The notes under the pieces: model-generated
Told to the model about the DNA's origin: nothing
Databases searched by the model: none
The model's input: the letters and a program-made list of their open reading frames with translations, nothing else
From: Hydnum rufescens UP504
Taxonomy: Eukaryota; Basidiomycota; Agaricomycetes; Cantharellales; Hydnaceae
DNA length: 64,000 nt
NCBI GenBank assembly: GCA_014904985.1
Contig: MU128956.1
Coordinates: 62,001 to 126,000 of the forward strand
Direction: 5' to 3'
Made by a program: the position numbers and the translations under genes
In this document: positions 23,105 to 35,727 of the stretch, piece after piece
Numbering within the stretch: position 1 is the stretch's first letter
How the letters are laid out: each line of letters begins with the position of its first letter

Positions 23105-24469
23105 TTACCAAGGTATAACTCCTTCAACCATGAGTTTGCGACATTTGGGGAATACAAGTATGATGTTTTCCCAGCTGAGCGAGCCCAAAACCAAGGCCAG
23201 AAGTGAAGTGAACCATATGATAAGGAAGATGCGAAGGGTAAGAGACCCAAGCAATCCGAACGACCCAATAGGGCCTATGTGGAAGTCCCTAGTAAAGATG
23301 CAAGTCAGCAAAAGCCTTCATTGCCACAAGATAAGACACCTAGCTCATCCAAACGTGATGCCTGTGCATCTGATGAACAGAAAGGTTTACCTGAGTCTGT
23401 CAAGCAGCCCATAACCATCTTGAAGTGGGATAAGGCTCTTCCTGATGAAGATGTCATGATGGGTGATGGGATGCTGACTAGTCCTCATGTCCACAACCTG
23501 CTGGGTACAGATTTGCACAAGGAAAAAGAGCCTAAGTCAAAAAGAAAGGTTAGGCCCATGCTAGAGGATGTCACAGTCCATGAAAAGGACAACTTACTGA
23601 AGAAGCAAGCTTTGCCCACATACCAATTTGCCAGCAAGTTACAAGAAGCTGTTCATGTTGAAGATCTGTTCAAGCCCTTGATGGAGAAACAAGTATCCAT
23701 TAGGCTTGGCGACATCCTTGGGTCTTCCTTTGAGCTGTGTAGGTGGCTGCAGATTGCTACTAAAACCCAGAGGGTGCCAGTCGCAGCTGAGGATCTACAA
23801 GTCAAGAACATTGAGGTTTCAATTAGCTCAGTGGAGTACAGAATCAAACTGCTTGATGCCAAAAAGGGACCTAAGTGCCCATATGTCAATCGTCCTCCAA
23901 AAGACATATGTACTATTGGTTTAATCCAAGTCAACTCCGATGACGAAACATCAGAAGATTACCTTTCTGATGATACTGAATATATGTCCAATACCGATGA
24001 ACAAGCTGAAGAATATTATAAATGTCAGCTTGAAATTGAACATGACCAGGTCTTCAATACAAAGAATTCATATTATTCATTTAGCCCATCCTTCTTGGCC
24101 ATGGTAATGGCAAAAATCCAAGGCATGATTATTGGTCAGTCCTGTACAATGTTAATCAATAATGGAAGCGAGTTGAACATGATGGGACAAGTGACTCAAG
24201 TCAAATTAGAGCTCCTGATGGATCCTTCAGGAAAGGACTGGCATCTGCGCGGAGTTTCTGGCCACCAAGTAAATCTTGTTGGGCTTTGTCATGACGTTCC
24301 AGTCCATGTTGGAGGAGTTCCACTCCACCACAATTTCTTTATAATGCCCGATGACATTGGGTCCAAAGAAGTAATTCTAGGACAACCATGGTTATTTTTG
24401 TACTTGGCCAGAATCAATTACACTCACGGATCTGGGATGAATCTCCAAATATGGCAAGATGGAGATTGA
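23105..24469 (+). pseudogene. Family A gag C-terminus and aspartic protease region
   Basis: Resumes the gag-pol frame after copia (YNSFNHEFATFGEYKYDVF), with one stop near 23208. A long charged linker is followed by a retropepsin-like fold: LINNGSELNMM (DNGSEL expected; the catalytic Asp is Asn here), a flap region and a C-terminal VILGQPWLF. The loss of the catalytic Asp alone would inactivate the protease. Confidence 0.72.
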
Positions 24470-24496
24470 GACACCGGGTGTTCCATTAAAGTAACG

Positions 24497-25808
24497 TTGC
24501 CAATAATGTCGGCACCAAGGAATGTCCTTCCTATCAAATTAGTCAGATGTCAAGCAAAGTCCACTTCAAATAGCTGCTCTGCTGAAGTGGAAACCTTTGA
24601 AGAAATTCCAGAATTTCCTACAAATATATCCTCAATTCTATCGGATATGGGAGGCAAGCTTATAAAGCTGAGGCCTGTTAACCACAACCCGGATATTCTT
24701 AATCAAGCTTTACATGCACCTGTCATTCTTGACACTCTGCGAACAGCATATCATGTCCAAAACTTGATTCAGGACAACCAATTGGAGGCTCGATTAATGA
24801 AAGCCCTTATAAATAACAGTCTTTCATTTGCCTGTACAATAGGTCTGGCCAAGGAGATTGCAAGATATATCATGGGCAACTGGAAATACAAACCTGTTGG
24901 GAAGAAAGTCCATCTGGTAGTGTCGTATAATCCAGATTTTTGTGCCTTAGTCTTCAATCCGTTGAAACTCAGGGAATTTCCATCCCTGCCAACGAATCCT
25001 ATCAAGCTAGAGGATATTCAATATATGGAACAAATAACAAGGGAACATCTGACCTATATTTTGGACAAGATTCCTATGGGTTTCCTAACCAAACCAGAAA
25101 CTGAGCTTATTGCTCACTCAATTGTAACACATGGCGATGCCTTTGCATTTGAGGAACATGAAAGAGGAACTTTTAATACAGAATATTTTCCTCCATATGA
25201 AATGCTGACCATACCTCATGAACCTTGGATGAGGAAGAACATTAGAATTCCTCTTGGTCGAATGGATGAGGTTTTGAAACTACTTCAGGAACAGTTTGAT
25301 AGTGGGAAATATGAGCAATCTGCTTCATCCTATTGTTCAGCAATTTTTGCAGTTGAAAAGAAGTCCAGTTTCTTGCAACTGGTGCATGATTTACAGCCCC
25401 TGAATGCTGTGACTATCCGTGATGCTGGTCTTCTGCCTTGTATTGACAAAATGATAGAACAATTCATGGGACGAACTTGCTATTGCATTTGTGACCTCAA
25501 GAGCAGATATGACAGCTATTTACTGGCTGAGAAATCCCACGATTTAACGACTTTTCATGGATATGCTCTGGGGCCACTTAGACTCACAAGATTGCCTCAA
25601 GGCTATTACTAACTCTATGCAAGTCTTCTGTCATGTGACCTCACATATGATCGGATCTATGGCACCCGATTGTGCCAATGTCTTTGTGGACGACTGTGTG
25701 GGAATGGGACCCCGGTCTGACTATGGCAACATTCCAATTCCTGAGAATAAGCAAATTCACTGCTTTATTTTCGAATTTGCAGTCATGTTACAAGAGCTTT
25801 TAATATGA
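24497..25808 (+). pseudogene. Family A reverse transcriptase
   Basis: Ty3-type RT: RIPLGRMDEVLKLLQEQ, SSYCSAIFAVEKKSS, LVHDLQPLNAVTIRD (palm/fingers), PLRLTRLPQGYY ending in TAA near 25612, then in another register NSMQVFCHV and the active-site box VFVDDCVG at about 25683. The first catalytic Asp region reads ICDLKSRYDS. One stop and at least one frameshift interrupt it. Confidence 0.82.
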
Positions 25809-25859
25809 GTTAAAGTCTCTGGTGCTACTATCACAGGCCAGAAGGCCATCATTGCAATG

Positions 25860-26580
25860 CCTCGACTCGCGCTTCTTGGAGCTGTTGTCTCTAAAGAAGG
25901 AGCCCATGTATCACATGAGATTAATGCCAAACTACAAAAATGGCCTACCTGTGCCAATTCAATGGAAGTTTGAGGGTTCCTCAGAACTGTTGGAGTCATA
26001 AGATGTTGGATTAAAGACTTTGCGATAATAGCTAAGCCTCTTACCTCATTAACTCAGAAAATGGCACCTAGTGAGTTTGCTTGGAGCCAGGAAGCGCAGT
26101 GCTCCTTAGATGAGTTGAAACAACTAGCCGTGACGGCTGTACTGATTAAAGTAATCAATTATGATCTTGCACAAGCTGTTGTATTGAAATCGCAATGAAA
26201 TGATGACTATGGCCTTGTTTCCATCACTGTGGACTCGTCTACTACAGGATGCGGCTGGGTAGTCAGCCAACAAGTCGATAACATTGATCATCTGATTAAT
26301 TTCGGATCACTTACCTTCAACAATACCAAGAGTCGTTATTCACAGCCCAAATTAGAGCTGTATGGGGTTTTTTGTGCTTTGAATGCCGAATGATACAGAC
26401 TCCACAGGATCCATTTCCACCTCATGCTAGATGCAAGCTACATAGCCAAGATGATTAACAACCTGGGTTTACCCAATGTGGCAATGACAAGATGGGTCTC
26501 GTACATTTTGCTTTTTGATTTTGAAGTAATGCATTTGCCTGCTTCAAAACATTGAGGCCCAGACGGTTTATTGTGATGTC
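25860..26580 (+). pseudogene. Family A RNase H domain
   Basis: Broken frames give SITVDSSTTGCGWVVSQQ (first catalytic Asp), SRYSQPKLELYG (catalytic Glu) and LMLDASYIAKMI (third acidic residue), with several TGA/TAG stops between. Order and spacing match Ty3 RNase H. Confidence 0.75.
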
Positions 26581-26979
26581 CACAAGCAAATCAAGATTCA
26601 GACGAATCTGAAGCAGAGTCTGATATTAGCGAGACTATCAAACTGGTCAAGGTACCAAAAGATGACTTATCTGAAACCTCAGACACTGTGGAAGACCCGA
26701 TCTTGCGATTTACGACCTTGAATTGATTATCAGGAGAAAGAAACTCTCTTGAAGTTGATTGGGTGCAACCCAATTGCGTGTCTAGCAAAATTCCAGATGA
26801 TGAATTTTTGCTTGAAGCCTTTGAGGGCAAAGCATTCATGCCTGCTGAAGACAAGTCAACAAAGAAGTTAACTCATAAGCATAAGATCTATGAGTATGAC
26901 ACTTCTGAGTACTGGGATGAAATCCTAGCATACCTTATGAGTTTGAAACTTCCTGAGGATTGAAAGCGAAGAAACCACA

Positions 26980-27600
26980 TAGCCAACCAGGCTAGGCACT
27001 TCTTTATTCTGGAACAAATGCTTTGGCAATGTAATGGTGACAAGCCACCCCTTCAAGTCGTATTAAGCAAAGAGATGCACATGACGAATCTGGACATCAA
27101 GGACAAGACTTGTACTGGTGGCCTAACATGTACAATTTTGTTGCTCAGTACTGCCTGACCTGCCATGAATGTCAAATGCGATCAACTTACAGGAATATGA
27201 TTCCTATTCAACTGCAGTATACTCGCACATTACTCAGGCAATTCAATATGGACTTGGTCCATATGCCTAAAGGGAAACACAGGTTTAGATATGTTGTTGA
27301 TCTAGTTGACAATCTTACCGGGTTTCTCAAGGCTATGAAGCTGAAGGCATTATCATCGGACAAGATCACTGACTTTCTATTTGACATCATGTGTTGATAC
27401 AGCTGCATTTTCCAGCTTACAATTGATAACGGATCTGAGTTCAAAGGGGCTGTTGAGCAGCTCATGCAAAAGTATAAGGTGCCTGTTGTTAAAATATCAC
27501 CTTATAATCCTCAAGCAAACGGAAAATCCGAATGCAGACACACTGTATGGATTAATGCACTATGGAAGATATTGTCCAGGCTGGTCAGCCAATTATCAGT
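26980..27600 (+). pseudogene. Family A integrase
   Basis: Zinc-binding end (YWWPNMYNF ... CLTCHECQ) followed by the catalytic core: DLVHMPKG (D), TIDNGSEFKG (D) and YNPQANGKSECRHT (E) at about 27255, 27420 and 27530. A TGA after the first core strand splits the frame. The C-terminal half and the 3' LTR are absent. Confidence 0.78.
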
Positions 27601-27603
27601 ATC

Positions 27604-27775
27604 TAATTAGATACTTTGAGGGTTGCATTTATATGCTCTAATTAGATATACAGCCCATGGGGCCCCTGGTGGCCCCTGTGGGCTAACTTGGATGGGTTCG
27701 GGGGGGCTCAAGTACTGATCCAGGGGCCCCAGGGGCCCCTGCGGCATTTTAGGGGCCCCAGGGGCCCCTCAGCAC
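27604..27775 (-). repeat. GC-rich palindromic module with TCTAATTAGA boxes
   Basis: Contains GGGGCCCCAGGGGCCCC-type palindromes plus two TCTAATTAGA boxes flanking CATATAAATGCAA (minus strand). The same order, with TCTAGTTAGA/TCTAACTAGA boxes and TATATAAATGCAA, recurs at 54597-54712 upstream of the second KDZ gene. Function unknown; possibly a transposon end or a promoter-like element. Confidence 0.6.
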
Positions 27776-27900
27776 TGCCTCCAAAGGCCTCATTTCAAAC
27801 CTGAGTATTTTCTAAGTTCAGCTAGGGGCCCCCCACAATTAACTTAATGGTTTCAGTTTCTGTATTATTTTTGCTAAGTACATATGTAGATAACATGGAC

Positions 27901-30235
27901 TTATTCTTCATCACTACTAGTCTCACTTCCCATATCATCCAAATGACCCTCATGAAGGAGGTCTGTAGCTGCGAGTAGGACTGGGTCAGCAATAACTGGC
28001 CGAGGCTCCAGCTCAAATTCTTCATCATCATCTGAGCTATCCACCTCCCCTTCTCCAGGGCCCACTGTCCATTTGTCTGACCTTGGCAACTTTGGGATTG
28101 CTGCTTGTTCAGCTAAGGACCCTGCCAACTTGGACAGGGGTGGGATGGGCACCCTGCAATCAAGCAGAGCCCTGGTCTCACTAGTCAAGGTTCTGCCACC
28201 TTGTCGAGGGAAATCAGCCCAAGAGATGCCAGATTGAGGCATGTCGGATTGAGCAACCTTGGATTGAGCAACCTTGGATTGAGCAACCTTGGATTGAGCA
28301 ACCTCGTATTGAGCAACCTCGGATTGAGTGACCTCGGATTGAGCAACCTCGGATTGAGCAACCTCGGATTGAGTGACCTTGGATTGACCAACCTCGGATT
28401 GACCAACCTTGGATTGACCAACCCTGGATTGACCAACCCTGGATTGACCAACCTTGGATTGACCAACCTCGGATTGACTGACCTCGGACTGAGCAACATT
28501 GGGGGCTAATGCATCAATGGAGTGTCCTCACCTCTTGCCCAAATCTATAAGCCACTGAGCATGTTCCCACAAGAAGAACTGGAGGTCAGCATCCTCTGCA
28601 GGTAGACTAAATTAGCACACCCTTCTGCCAGATATCACCCCCTTACCTTTGGAAGCCTGTAAAACAGTGATCAATGCAGCCGATTCATCATTGAACCAAT
28701 GCTGCAAAGAGGACCGTTCACGTTCACAGAGATATAGTTCATCATGGCAATTCATGATTTCTTGAACAATTTGGATCCCATTTCGGACATCCTCATCCCC
28801 TAGCCAAGGAGGGACCTGTCTGCCAAATTCATCATCAGCAAGTCCAATATCTTGCCAGATATCATTGTCCACATCAAGACTAAAAAGACCCTTCATCTCA
28901 ATGGGAGGAGGGATGACTGCATTATGGGGAATCCCACGCCATCTGCGAAGCTTGATCATACTGAGTCAGCGCTTATTGTAGTCTGTAACAAGGTTCTTGA
29001 TTGACCGATACTGCCGTTTCAATGCTTTATTCATGTGTTCTGCAGTACTGTGATCTATCATCAAGGATAATAATGTTAATACGATATAATACGAGTTAAA
29101 CTCCAACTATGAATAACTCGCCTAAGGCTTTGCTCCTGAAAGCACCAGTGAGATTATGTGCCTCGAAAATTCCTCTGGCATGCCTTGGCAAGAATGTGTG
29201 CTTTAAGCGCATGCATATTAAGTTGGTGTTCAAACCATGGGTGATCCTTCATTTTCTTGAGGTTGTCATATGACACCAGGTCTCCAAGCTTGAGGATGGC
29301 AGTTAAATCATCCTCTTGCTTCGACAAGCATGAGACAACTTTCTCTTGTTCAGCAAGGGCAGATGTAATCTCCCCAACCTCATTCCGAGTTGCAATGGTG
29401 TCAGACACTGGTATGGCAATGAGTTGCTTCTGGAGGGCCTCAACAAGATTCGCGAGCTGCATCAAGGCATTGACGGACAGCCAGGATCTTCTCAACAGCA
29501 AGGAATCCCTTTTTCTTTGATTGTCGCTCGAGAGGTCGGCTCTGGTAGGCTCACTGTTCTTCAAATTGAGACTGCAGGAACTCGTCGCTGAGTGGGATTC
29601 TGGCTCTGTTCTCCTGAGCAATTATGAGGTGAGCCTTCATAGCTTTCACACACTTCTCCAACCAGACACCTGCCTGCTGCATCTTCAAGTGGTCCAGATG
29701 TTCAATTTGGAGATCCAAAACAAACAAACGTCGATGGAATCCGGTTACACAGAGATTTGGAATGAGGCGCCGAAGATCATTCCAAAGGCGTTCACAACCC
29801 TCTCCATCAGTGAGGCCCCAGACACCCCCCTTCCGAGGATTGTACCATAGCTGGCACGCCCACTGATGGCAATATGCATGAAACACACTTATTCCAAACA
29901 CAATCTGGGGTATCCACTGAGGCAACAGATTCCACTTAAGTATGCTGCGATGAATCTGGCAGCCGATATCGTACAGGATACCAACTCACCAGTGTGTGGG
30001 AAGCTCAGCCATGATCGCATCAATGAGAGCCAATGCGTAGAATTGCTGTTCACTGGGAGTCCACATATTCGCCCACATGACCACATGATCATGATGACAT
30101 ACACCTGCCATCACACCAGTGTCTGAGAAGCACTCTCCAGGAGTCTTTACCCTGCCACCACCCACAGCAACAAAGGATTCACCACAGATATTTAGCGATG
30201 AATTTGGGACATGTAGCCCAGCCTCGATAATGTCA
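27901..30235 (-). pseudogene. KDZ transposase, copy 1, C-terminal part
   Basis: Minus-strand frames: YDIGCQI, then FHAYCHQWACQLWYNPRK and GLTDGEGCERLWNDL, the hallmark core of the KDZ transposase family, followed by a coiled coil (29620-29150), a conserved IPHN...PPWLGDEDVRNGIQ region (28959-28612) and an acidic tail (28242-27901). Several stops and shifts. It is cut at 30235/30241 by the chromovirus; the preceding part of the same gene resumes at 38853. Confidence 0.87.
28246..28498 (-). repeat. 15-bp coding-type minisatellite in the KDZ tail
   Basis: About 17 contiguous copies of GGATTGAGCAACCTT (plus strand) with C/T, A/C and G/A variants. In the KDZ reading direction it encodes a pentapeptide repeat (N-P-R/G-L-V/L). 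Units are in phase with the codon frame. Confidence 0.9.
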
Positions 30236-30240
30236 TCATC

Positions 30241-30854
30241 TGTCAGGGTTCATCCGTTTCCTGGTTAATTCCAGATTTGTTTCCGGATTTGTCCCAGTTT
30301 GTTTCCAGTTTGTCCCCATCTCCGTTTCATTTCCCCTTCATTTCCTCGTTTCCTTTACTTCCGGTTCCCACACACTTACCCCTGGCCCTGTCCCTGTCCC
30401 CTCCACTTTCCTGTCCCCTGCCCGCTCCCCCTCCTGTGCCTGCCCCCCTGTAACCACCTCTCATTAAGCGATCAATCCCCCATAGTATAGGAACTATGTA
30501 TAAGTAGTCCGGGGCGAAATCCAGAGATTCAGCTTTGGTCTCTCAGGATTTCTGCTTCTACTCCAGACTACAGGTTAGCCTCACTGTACCTATTCCCTTA
30601 ATGTTAATCTCAGGATTTCCGCTTCTACTCCGGACTACAGTCCGAGTACTTCCCAGTTGACTCCATGAGCTTAAGGACCACTGTGCTCGTTTCCGCCTAG
30701 TCCCTTCCGGGCTGCTGGACTGCCTCTCCATCTCAATCTCATTATCTCGTCCTTGCCCGGATTCTCCCGGACTTAGCCGGACTCACACCGGACTTAGTTG
30801 GAGTTATCTGTGTTTATATTTGTTTGGTGCTCTCATCGCAGCGTGGCCCTGACA
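30241..30854 (+). repeat. 5' LTR of chromovirus
   Basis: 614 bp, TGTCAGGGTT to GGCCCTGACA. It carries an internal duplication of about 70 bp around ATCTCAGGATTTCCGC that the 3' LTR lacks, which explains the length difference. Confidence 0.92.
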
Positions 30855-30932
30855 GAAGACCAAAGCTCTCTCACGAGCCCACCATCTGGATTGCTTAGTA
30901 TCGCTGATTTCCCTCCTACCCCTCATTCCAAA

Positions 30933-31914
30933 ATGTCCGACAGTGCTCCAGTAGCCATTACCGCCGACCACCTCCAACACCTCCTCACTCAACTCCAACA
31001 ACAGAATGCCGCCCTTCGAGAAGAACTGGACGACATGCAAAACCAAGGGACACATGTTGCAGGCTTTGTGTCCACCGCAGTTCAGCAGACCCTCCAGCAA
31101 CAACCCCCGCCTACCCAATCCACTCATGAGGCCAAGGGGGCAGACCCCAAACCATTCTTGGGTGACCGGAAGAAGACGGAAGGTTTCCTGCACTCCATCC
31201 AGCTGAATATTGCTCTCCAGCCCAGAGTCTACCCCATGGAGCTGCACAAAATCCTATACACCCTCTCCTGGATGAAGGACGGAACCGCCGGAGCATGGGC
31301 GGAAAGTCTTTCCACCTCTTTCCTGGACCCCAAGACTCATAACCCATATGAGACCTTCGAGGAGTTCCTGGTCACCTTTGAGAGTGCCTTCGGGGAGCCA
31401 GATCGAGAGTTCACCACCCGGTCCCAACTTCGGAACCTGAAGCAGGGAAAGATGTCCGCCGAGGAGTACACCACGCACTTCGATGCCTTGGCAGGTCGAA
31501 CCGGCTTCGGAGAGGAGGCCCTTATCGATGCATATCAACGAGGACTCAATGAATGATTGCTGGAGAAAATGCACCTCAGCGACCTACCAGGAACCCTTGG
31601 AAAATGGCAGGACACGGCACGCCGGCTAGACAACTTATACCTCCGGTTCCGACAGGCCATGGCGAGCACGAACCCCTATGCACTGAGGAACCCTCCAACA
31701 CCCACGGAGAAGCCCTGGGCAACACCCCCTGCCCCCAGGCCAACCCCAGTGCCTCCCATGGCAACACATTCCTCATCAACTTTGTTTGCCCCCATGGACG
31801 TAGACTCCACATGGAAGCAAGAGGCATGACGTTGTTACAACTGCCAGGAGCTGGGACACATCTCTCGTGACTGCCCGCACCCATGAAAGCCATGACAGTT
31901 CGTCTGGGCAATGG
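30933..31914 (+). pseudogene. gag of chromovirus
   Basis: Starts MSDSAPVAIT at 30933. A short coiled coil is followed by the capsid (KPFLGDRKKTEGFLHSIQL ... AGAWAESL ... FEEFLVTFESAFGEPD) and a zinc knuckle C-x2-C-x4-H-x4-C (CYNCQELGHISRDC) near 31835. In-frame TGA at 31554 and 31827; the first is at a position where Arg (CGA) is expected. Confidence 0.87.
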
Positions 31915-32216
31915 AAGACATCAGAGCAATTGTCCATGAGGAACTACGGAAGCTGTTCCCACCCGCAAAGGACACACTGGAACCCTCAGGATCCACTCCG
32001 CAGGGTTTTCCCAACGGTCAGCAGTGAAGGATGCATCCTGCCTGACCAACAGATTCACCCCCCTCCAAAACTGTACATACGGAATCGGAAATGACATGTT
32101 TGTCTCCGATGATGAGAGTGATGATTCTGAAAACATATCCACCTATACCAACCCCGTTTATAGCCCTCCACCCTCAATCCGCCTCCTTTCTGAAGACCCT
32201 AGATGAGCCACAGAAG

Positions 32217-32860
32217 TCAAGGTGAAAATCCAATCACCCTGGACTGGAGCCATCTGCGCCGGAACCACTCTACTGGACTCTGGAGCAACCGGGATGTTCA
32301 TGGACCCGGCCTTTGCAAAGGAGAACGGACTAGACGTATGACCACTCGCCCGCCCCATCCCAGTCTATAATGTTGATGGAACACTCAATGAGATGGGATC
32401 TGTCCGCAAAGAAGTAGAAGTCATCCTCTGGATTGACGACCACTCCGAATGGGTGGTGTTCTCCGTGATCGGACTGGGTAAAACCAAATTGATCATAGGG
32501 CACACCTGGCTCCACCACCACAACCCGGAGATCGACTGGACAACAGGGAAGCTGATGCTGACCCAATGCCCATCTGACTGCCGAGCAATGATCCGGAGAG
32601 TATGGAATACAGAATGCTGACGAGAGAGAGATAGTTGGAAAGCCGTGGAGACACCCCGGAATGAGCCGCACCGCTGGACGACGATGATGAGACCCTGACC
32701 TTGGAAAAAGGGGATGCTATTTTTGCAGCCTACTTCCCTGACGACAGCGAACACTCTGAAATCGTCCGAGCAACGTCCACCCCTTCTCAGAGGCTGGCAG
32801 AGGCTGCTAAGATGAAAGCAAACGAACCTGCCAAAACCTTCGAGGAGCTCATACCAGTGA
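32217..32860 (+). pseudogene. Protease and linker of chromovirus pol
   Basis: Retropepsin motif LLDSGATGMFMD near 32275, then a flap and IGHTWLHHHNPEIDW. Stops at 32339 and 32618. The frame reaches TFEELIP at about 32850, directly before the inversion breakpoint; its natural continuation (FHDFQECVSKDSFDQLP) is now on the other strand at about 35715. Confidence 0.83.
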
Positions 32861-32862
32861 GA

Positions 32863-33987
32863 AATCACCACCAGGGACCAGCAGCTGTTCAAGGAGCTTC
32901 AAACTGGAGGGAGGGGGAGAACTACTGAATTTGTGTGCTAGCTGCACCTAATATACAATCCAGACTTCGACTCAATAGAAAGTGAAAAAGTCGGACTTAA
33001 GGGACACACAGAGAAAAAGAAATCAAGTTAAAATCTTCAAAACTGATGGAGATATTCCAATTTCAAGATAAAAGGGGAGATTGACACATTACATGCTATT
33101 CCTCCTTCAAACCTGGACAAGTTCCCTTAAAGGAAAAGTGGAATAGGTCTCCCTGAGGGTCTTCTCCATCGGACATAAGAGGGCCGGAAGTAATTCGCTA
33201 TTTTGAATGGTGGAGCAAAGGGGGAGTCATGGGGAGGGAGTTGTCTTGTGAAAAATGGAGTTCGTGTCCGCTCGTTTTGCCCTTGGTACCGTTCGATGAG
33301 CATTTTCAATAGCTTTCAGGGCATGGTCGTTTCGAGTCGATCCGATCAAAACTGACAGAGAAATGCGAAAAATACTCCTTCAGAGTATGAATCATGGCAA
33401 GATATTGTTACAGGGACCGCATTTTTGATCCGTTCGTTTCGTGTTTGGTACCGTTCGATAGGTACGATTCGTATCTTTCTGGGCGCGGTCGTTTCGAGTC
33501 GATCCGATCAAAAATGACGGAGAAATTCGAAAAATACTCCTTCAGAGTAGTGCAGCCCCTATCTGGATCATGTGATGGATCCGCGAGTCCAGAATTGGAA
33601 CTAGGCCCGGTCCGCGTCGTTACATAATCACAATTCATCGCCCTTAAGGCAATAGGATGGCTTGGAAGAGCAGGCAAGTCATCCAGACTTGAAGAAAGAT
33701 GGCAAGTTGAATTGCCTTGTCCAAAGAAAATGGACTTGAAGTAGGGCATAAACTGCCCCTTTTTGATGACTGTTGAAGTCTGACGGATAGTCAATAAATT
33801 GACTGGTAGACATGGTAAAGGAATGAGGCGATATTATGGGTTGGAAAGGGGTAGGAATCCAATTGATTTCTTGAATAAATGAATGGCGATAAAATTAAAT
33901 GAGCGCGGTGACATATAATTGATTCGTTCGTAGGGAAAATGGCCTCGGATGAGGATTTCTATGGTGTAGGGATTTATCCCTCCAACA
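32863..33987 (-). repeat. Solo family A LTR, first part (inside the inversion)
   Basis: Minus-strand TGTTGGAGGGATAAATCCC from 33987 down to about 32863, colinear with 15880-17005. Its left flank on the minus strand is CTGG (33991-33988); the right flank of the second part is CCGG (35977-35980), consistent with a 4-bp duplication CCGG whose one copy lost a CpG. Confidence 0.82.
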
Positions 33988-33991
33988 CCAG

Positions 33992-35727
33992 CCACCAGTA
34001 GTGGCGGGATACCAGCTCGTACGTCTTCCACCGTCCGGGGTGACCCGTGGTCGGAGTATCATGGTGTTTGTGCACAAGGTCATGACAGAGTTTGGGGTCC
34101 AACGGGACATATACGCGGCCTCGGTAGAGAACTGTGGAGCCATGGAGTTCCCAATCCTTGAGGTGTGTCTTCGGTCCATCCCCATTCAGCTCCTTAACGA
34201 TCTGGATCACTTTATCATCAATCTCCGTTGCCCTTTTAATCTGTGCCATCAGGCTCCGGCTGGGCCCTTTGACTGTGATGACCTCTGGGGAGTCGGTGGC
34301 CCATGTCTGGAAGGCGGCTGGTTTCAGGAGCACCACATCAGAATTGTCAGAGTCCCCACGTGGATGGTCTGACCGGCGTGAGAGGGCATCAGGCTTCCCG
34401 GACTGTGTCCCGGAACAGTGTTGGAGGGTGAAGTTGAACCGAGAGAGGAATATGCTCCACCGGCTTGCCTCCAGTTCAACTTCTGGGCAGACCGGAAGTA
34501 CTGGAGGTTCTGGTGGTCCGTCAAGATCTCGACTGAGTGAGGGGAACCTTCGAGGTAGTGTCTCCAAGCTTCCAAGGCCCGGATGATGGCTAAGAGTTCC
34601 TTGTCGTAGATGTCATAGTTTCTCTCGGCCTCGGATAAGCTTTTTGACAAGAAGCCCACTGGGTGCCACTTCCTGTCATCTTGGAGTTGGGAGAGTACAG
34701 CTCCCGTTGCATACCCAGAGGCGTCTGCTTCCACTTGGAAGGGTCTGGACTCGGAGGGAAACACCAGGATCGGTGCGGAAGTGATGAGGGCTTTCAGTTT
34801 GAGGAAGGCGTTACATTCTGCATCGGTCCACCGGAAGGGTGTGTCTTTCCGGGTGAGGTCGTTTAGAGGTCTGGCAACCTTGGCGAAATCCTGAATGAAT
34901 CGTCAGTAGAAGTTAATGAACCCTAAGAATGACTGTGTTTCTTTCAGGTTTTTGGGCTCCAGCCAGTCCGTTACGCCTCCGACTTTGACAGGGTCCATCT
35001 CCACATGTCCGGCATGAATATCATCCCCAGGTATTCGATCCGATCTCGGAAGAACTCACACTTCTCCGGTTTCAGGAAGAGTTTGTTTTCCCAGAGGGTC
35101 TGTAGGATGCCTCAGACGCCTCGGACATACTCTTCTCAAGTCTTGGAAAGCAATAAATGTCATCCAGGTACACAATGCATACTCCATTGTCGATCCACTC
35201 CCTGAAGGACGTCATTGATCGTTCTGGAACATCCCGGGGAGTTGCAAAGTCCGAAAAATTACCAATGGTTCGAACAGTCCTCCGGTTCATCCGGAATGCT
35301 GTTCCATTCGTCTCCTTCTGCCATCCGGATGTTCTGGAATCCCCACCAGAGGCAAGTTTCCTGAACACTTTGGCTCCATGGGTCGGTCAATTACGTCAGG
35401 AGATTTAGGGTAAGGGTACGCATTCTTAATCGTGATGTCGTTGATTTCCAGTATCCTGGACTAGCGGAACCCTGCATCCTTTCTTCATGAAGAACACTGG
35501 AGGTGGCATTGGAGACTTTGACGGATGGATTCAACCGGAAGCAAAATTCTCCTTCAGGAAGTTGTCGAGTCTTCTGTTCACCTGGGGACAGCAGGAACAG
35601 TTTGGGCAGGGAGGTAGCTGAGTTCCTTCTTGAAACTCAATGTGGTGGCCCATGGCTTCCGGGTGGGAGTTGGTCAAAGGAGTCTTTGGAGACACACTCT
35701 TGGAAGTCATGGAATTCACTGCACTAC
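33992..35727 (-). pseudogene. Reverse transcriptase, RNase H and integrase N-terminus of the chromovirus (inverted)
   Basis: Read on the minus strand: FHDFQECVSKDSFDQLP, an RT palm with VYLDDIYC (about 35165), RNase H FQVEADASGYATGAVLSQL with DKELLAI, and the integrase zinc region HDLVHKHHD ... GHPGRWKTYELVSRHYWW, broken off at 33992 by the solo LTR. Many stops and shifts. All of this should precede the plus-strand integrase core at 35977, so the block is inverted. Confidence 0.9.

Larger units (their letters stand above)
15880..27600 (+). mobile_element. Ty3-like LTR retrotransposon, family A, interrupted by copia and lacking its 3' end
   Basis: Order on the plus strand: 5' LTR 15880-17262, primer-binding site, gag, [copia 18469-23104], rest of gag/protease, reverse transcriptase, RNase H, integrase, then an abrupt end near 27600 with no 3' LTR before the GC-rich module at 27655. 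gag and the sequence after copia join in frame across the TTACC duplication, so copia landed inside one continuous gag-pol frame. Many in-frame stops make it dead. Confidence 0.85.

Noticed and set aside
27655..27775. CpG island or promoter
   Set aside because: GC-rich but built from GGGGCCCC palindromes with few CpG; better described as a repeat module.
28246..28498. CRISPR-like direct repeats
   Set aside because: Units are contiguous with no spacers, and the genome is eukaryotic.
28201..28509. Plus-strand 102-codon frame rich in N-L-G-L-S repeats, looking like a structural repeat protein
   Set aside because: It is the antisense reading of the 15-bp minisatellite in the KDZ tail; the minus-strand reading continues the transposase C-terminus.
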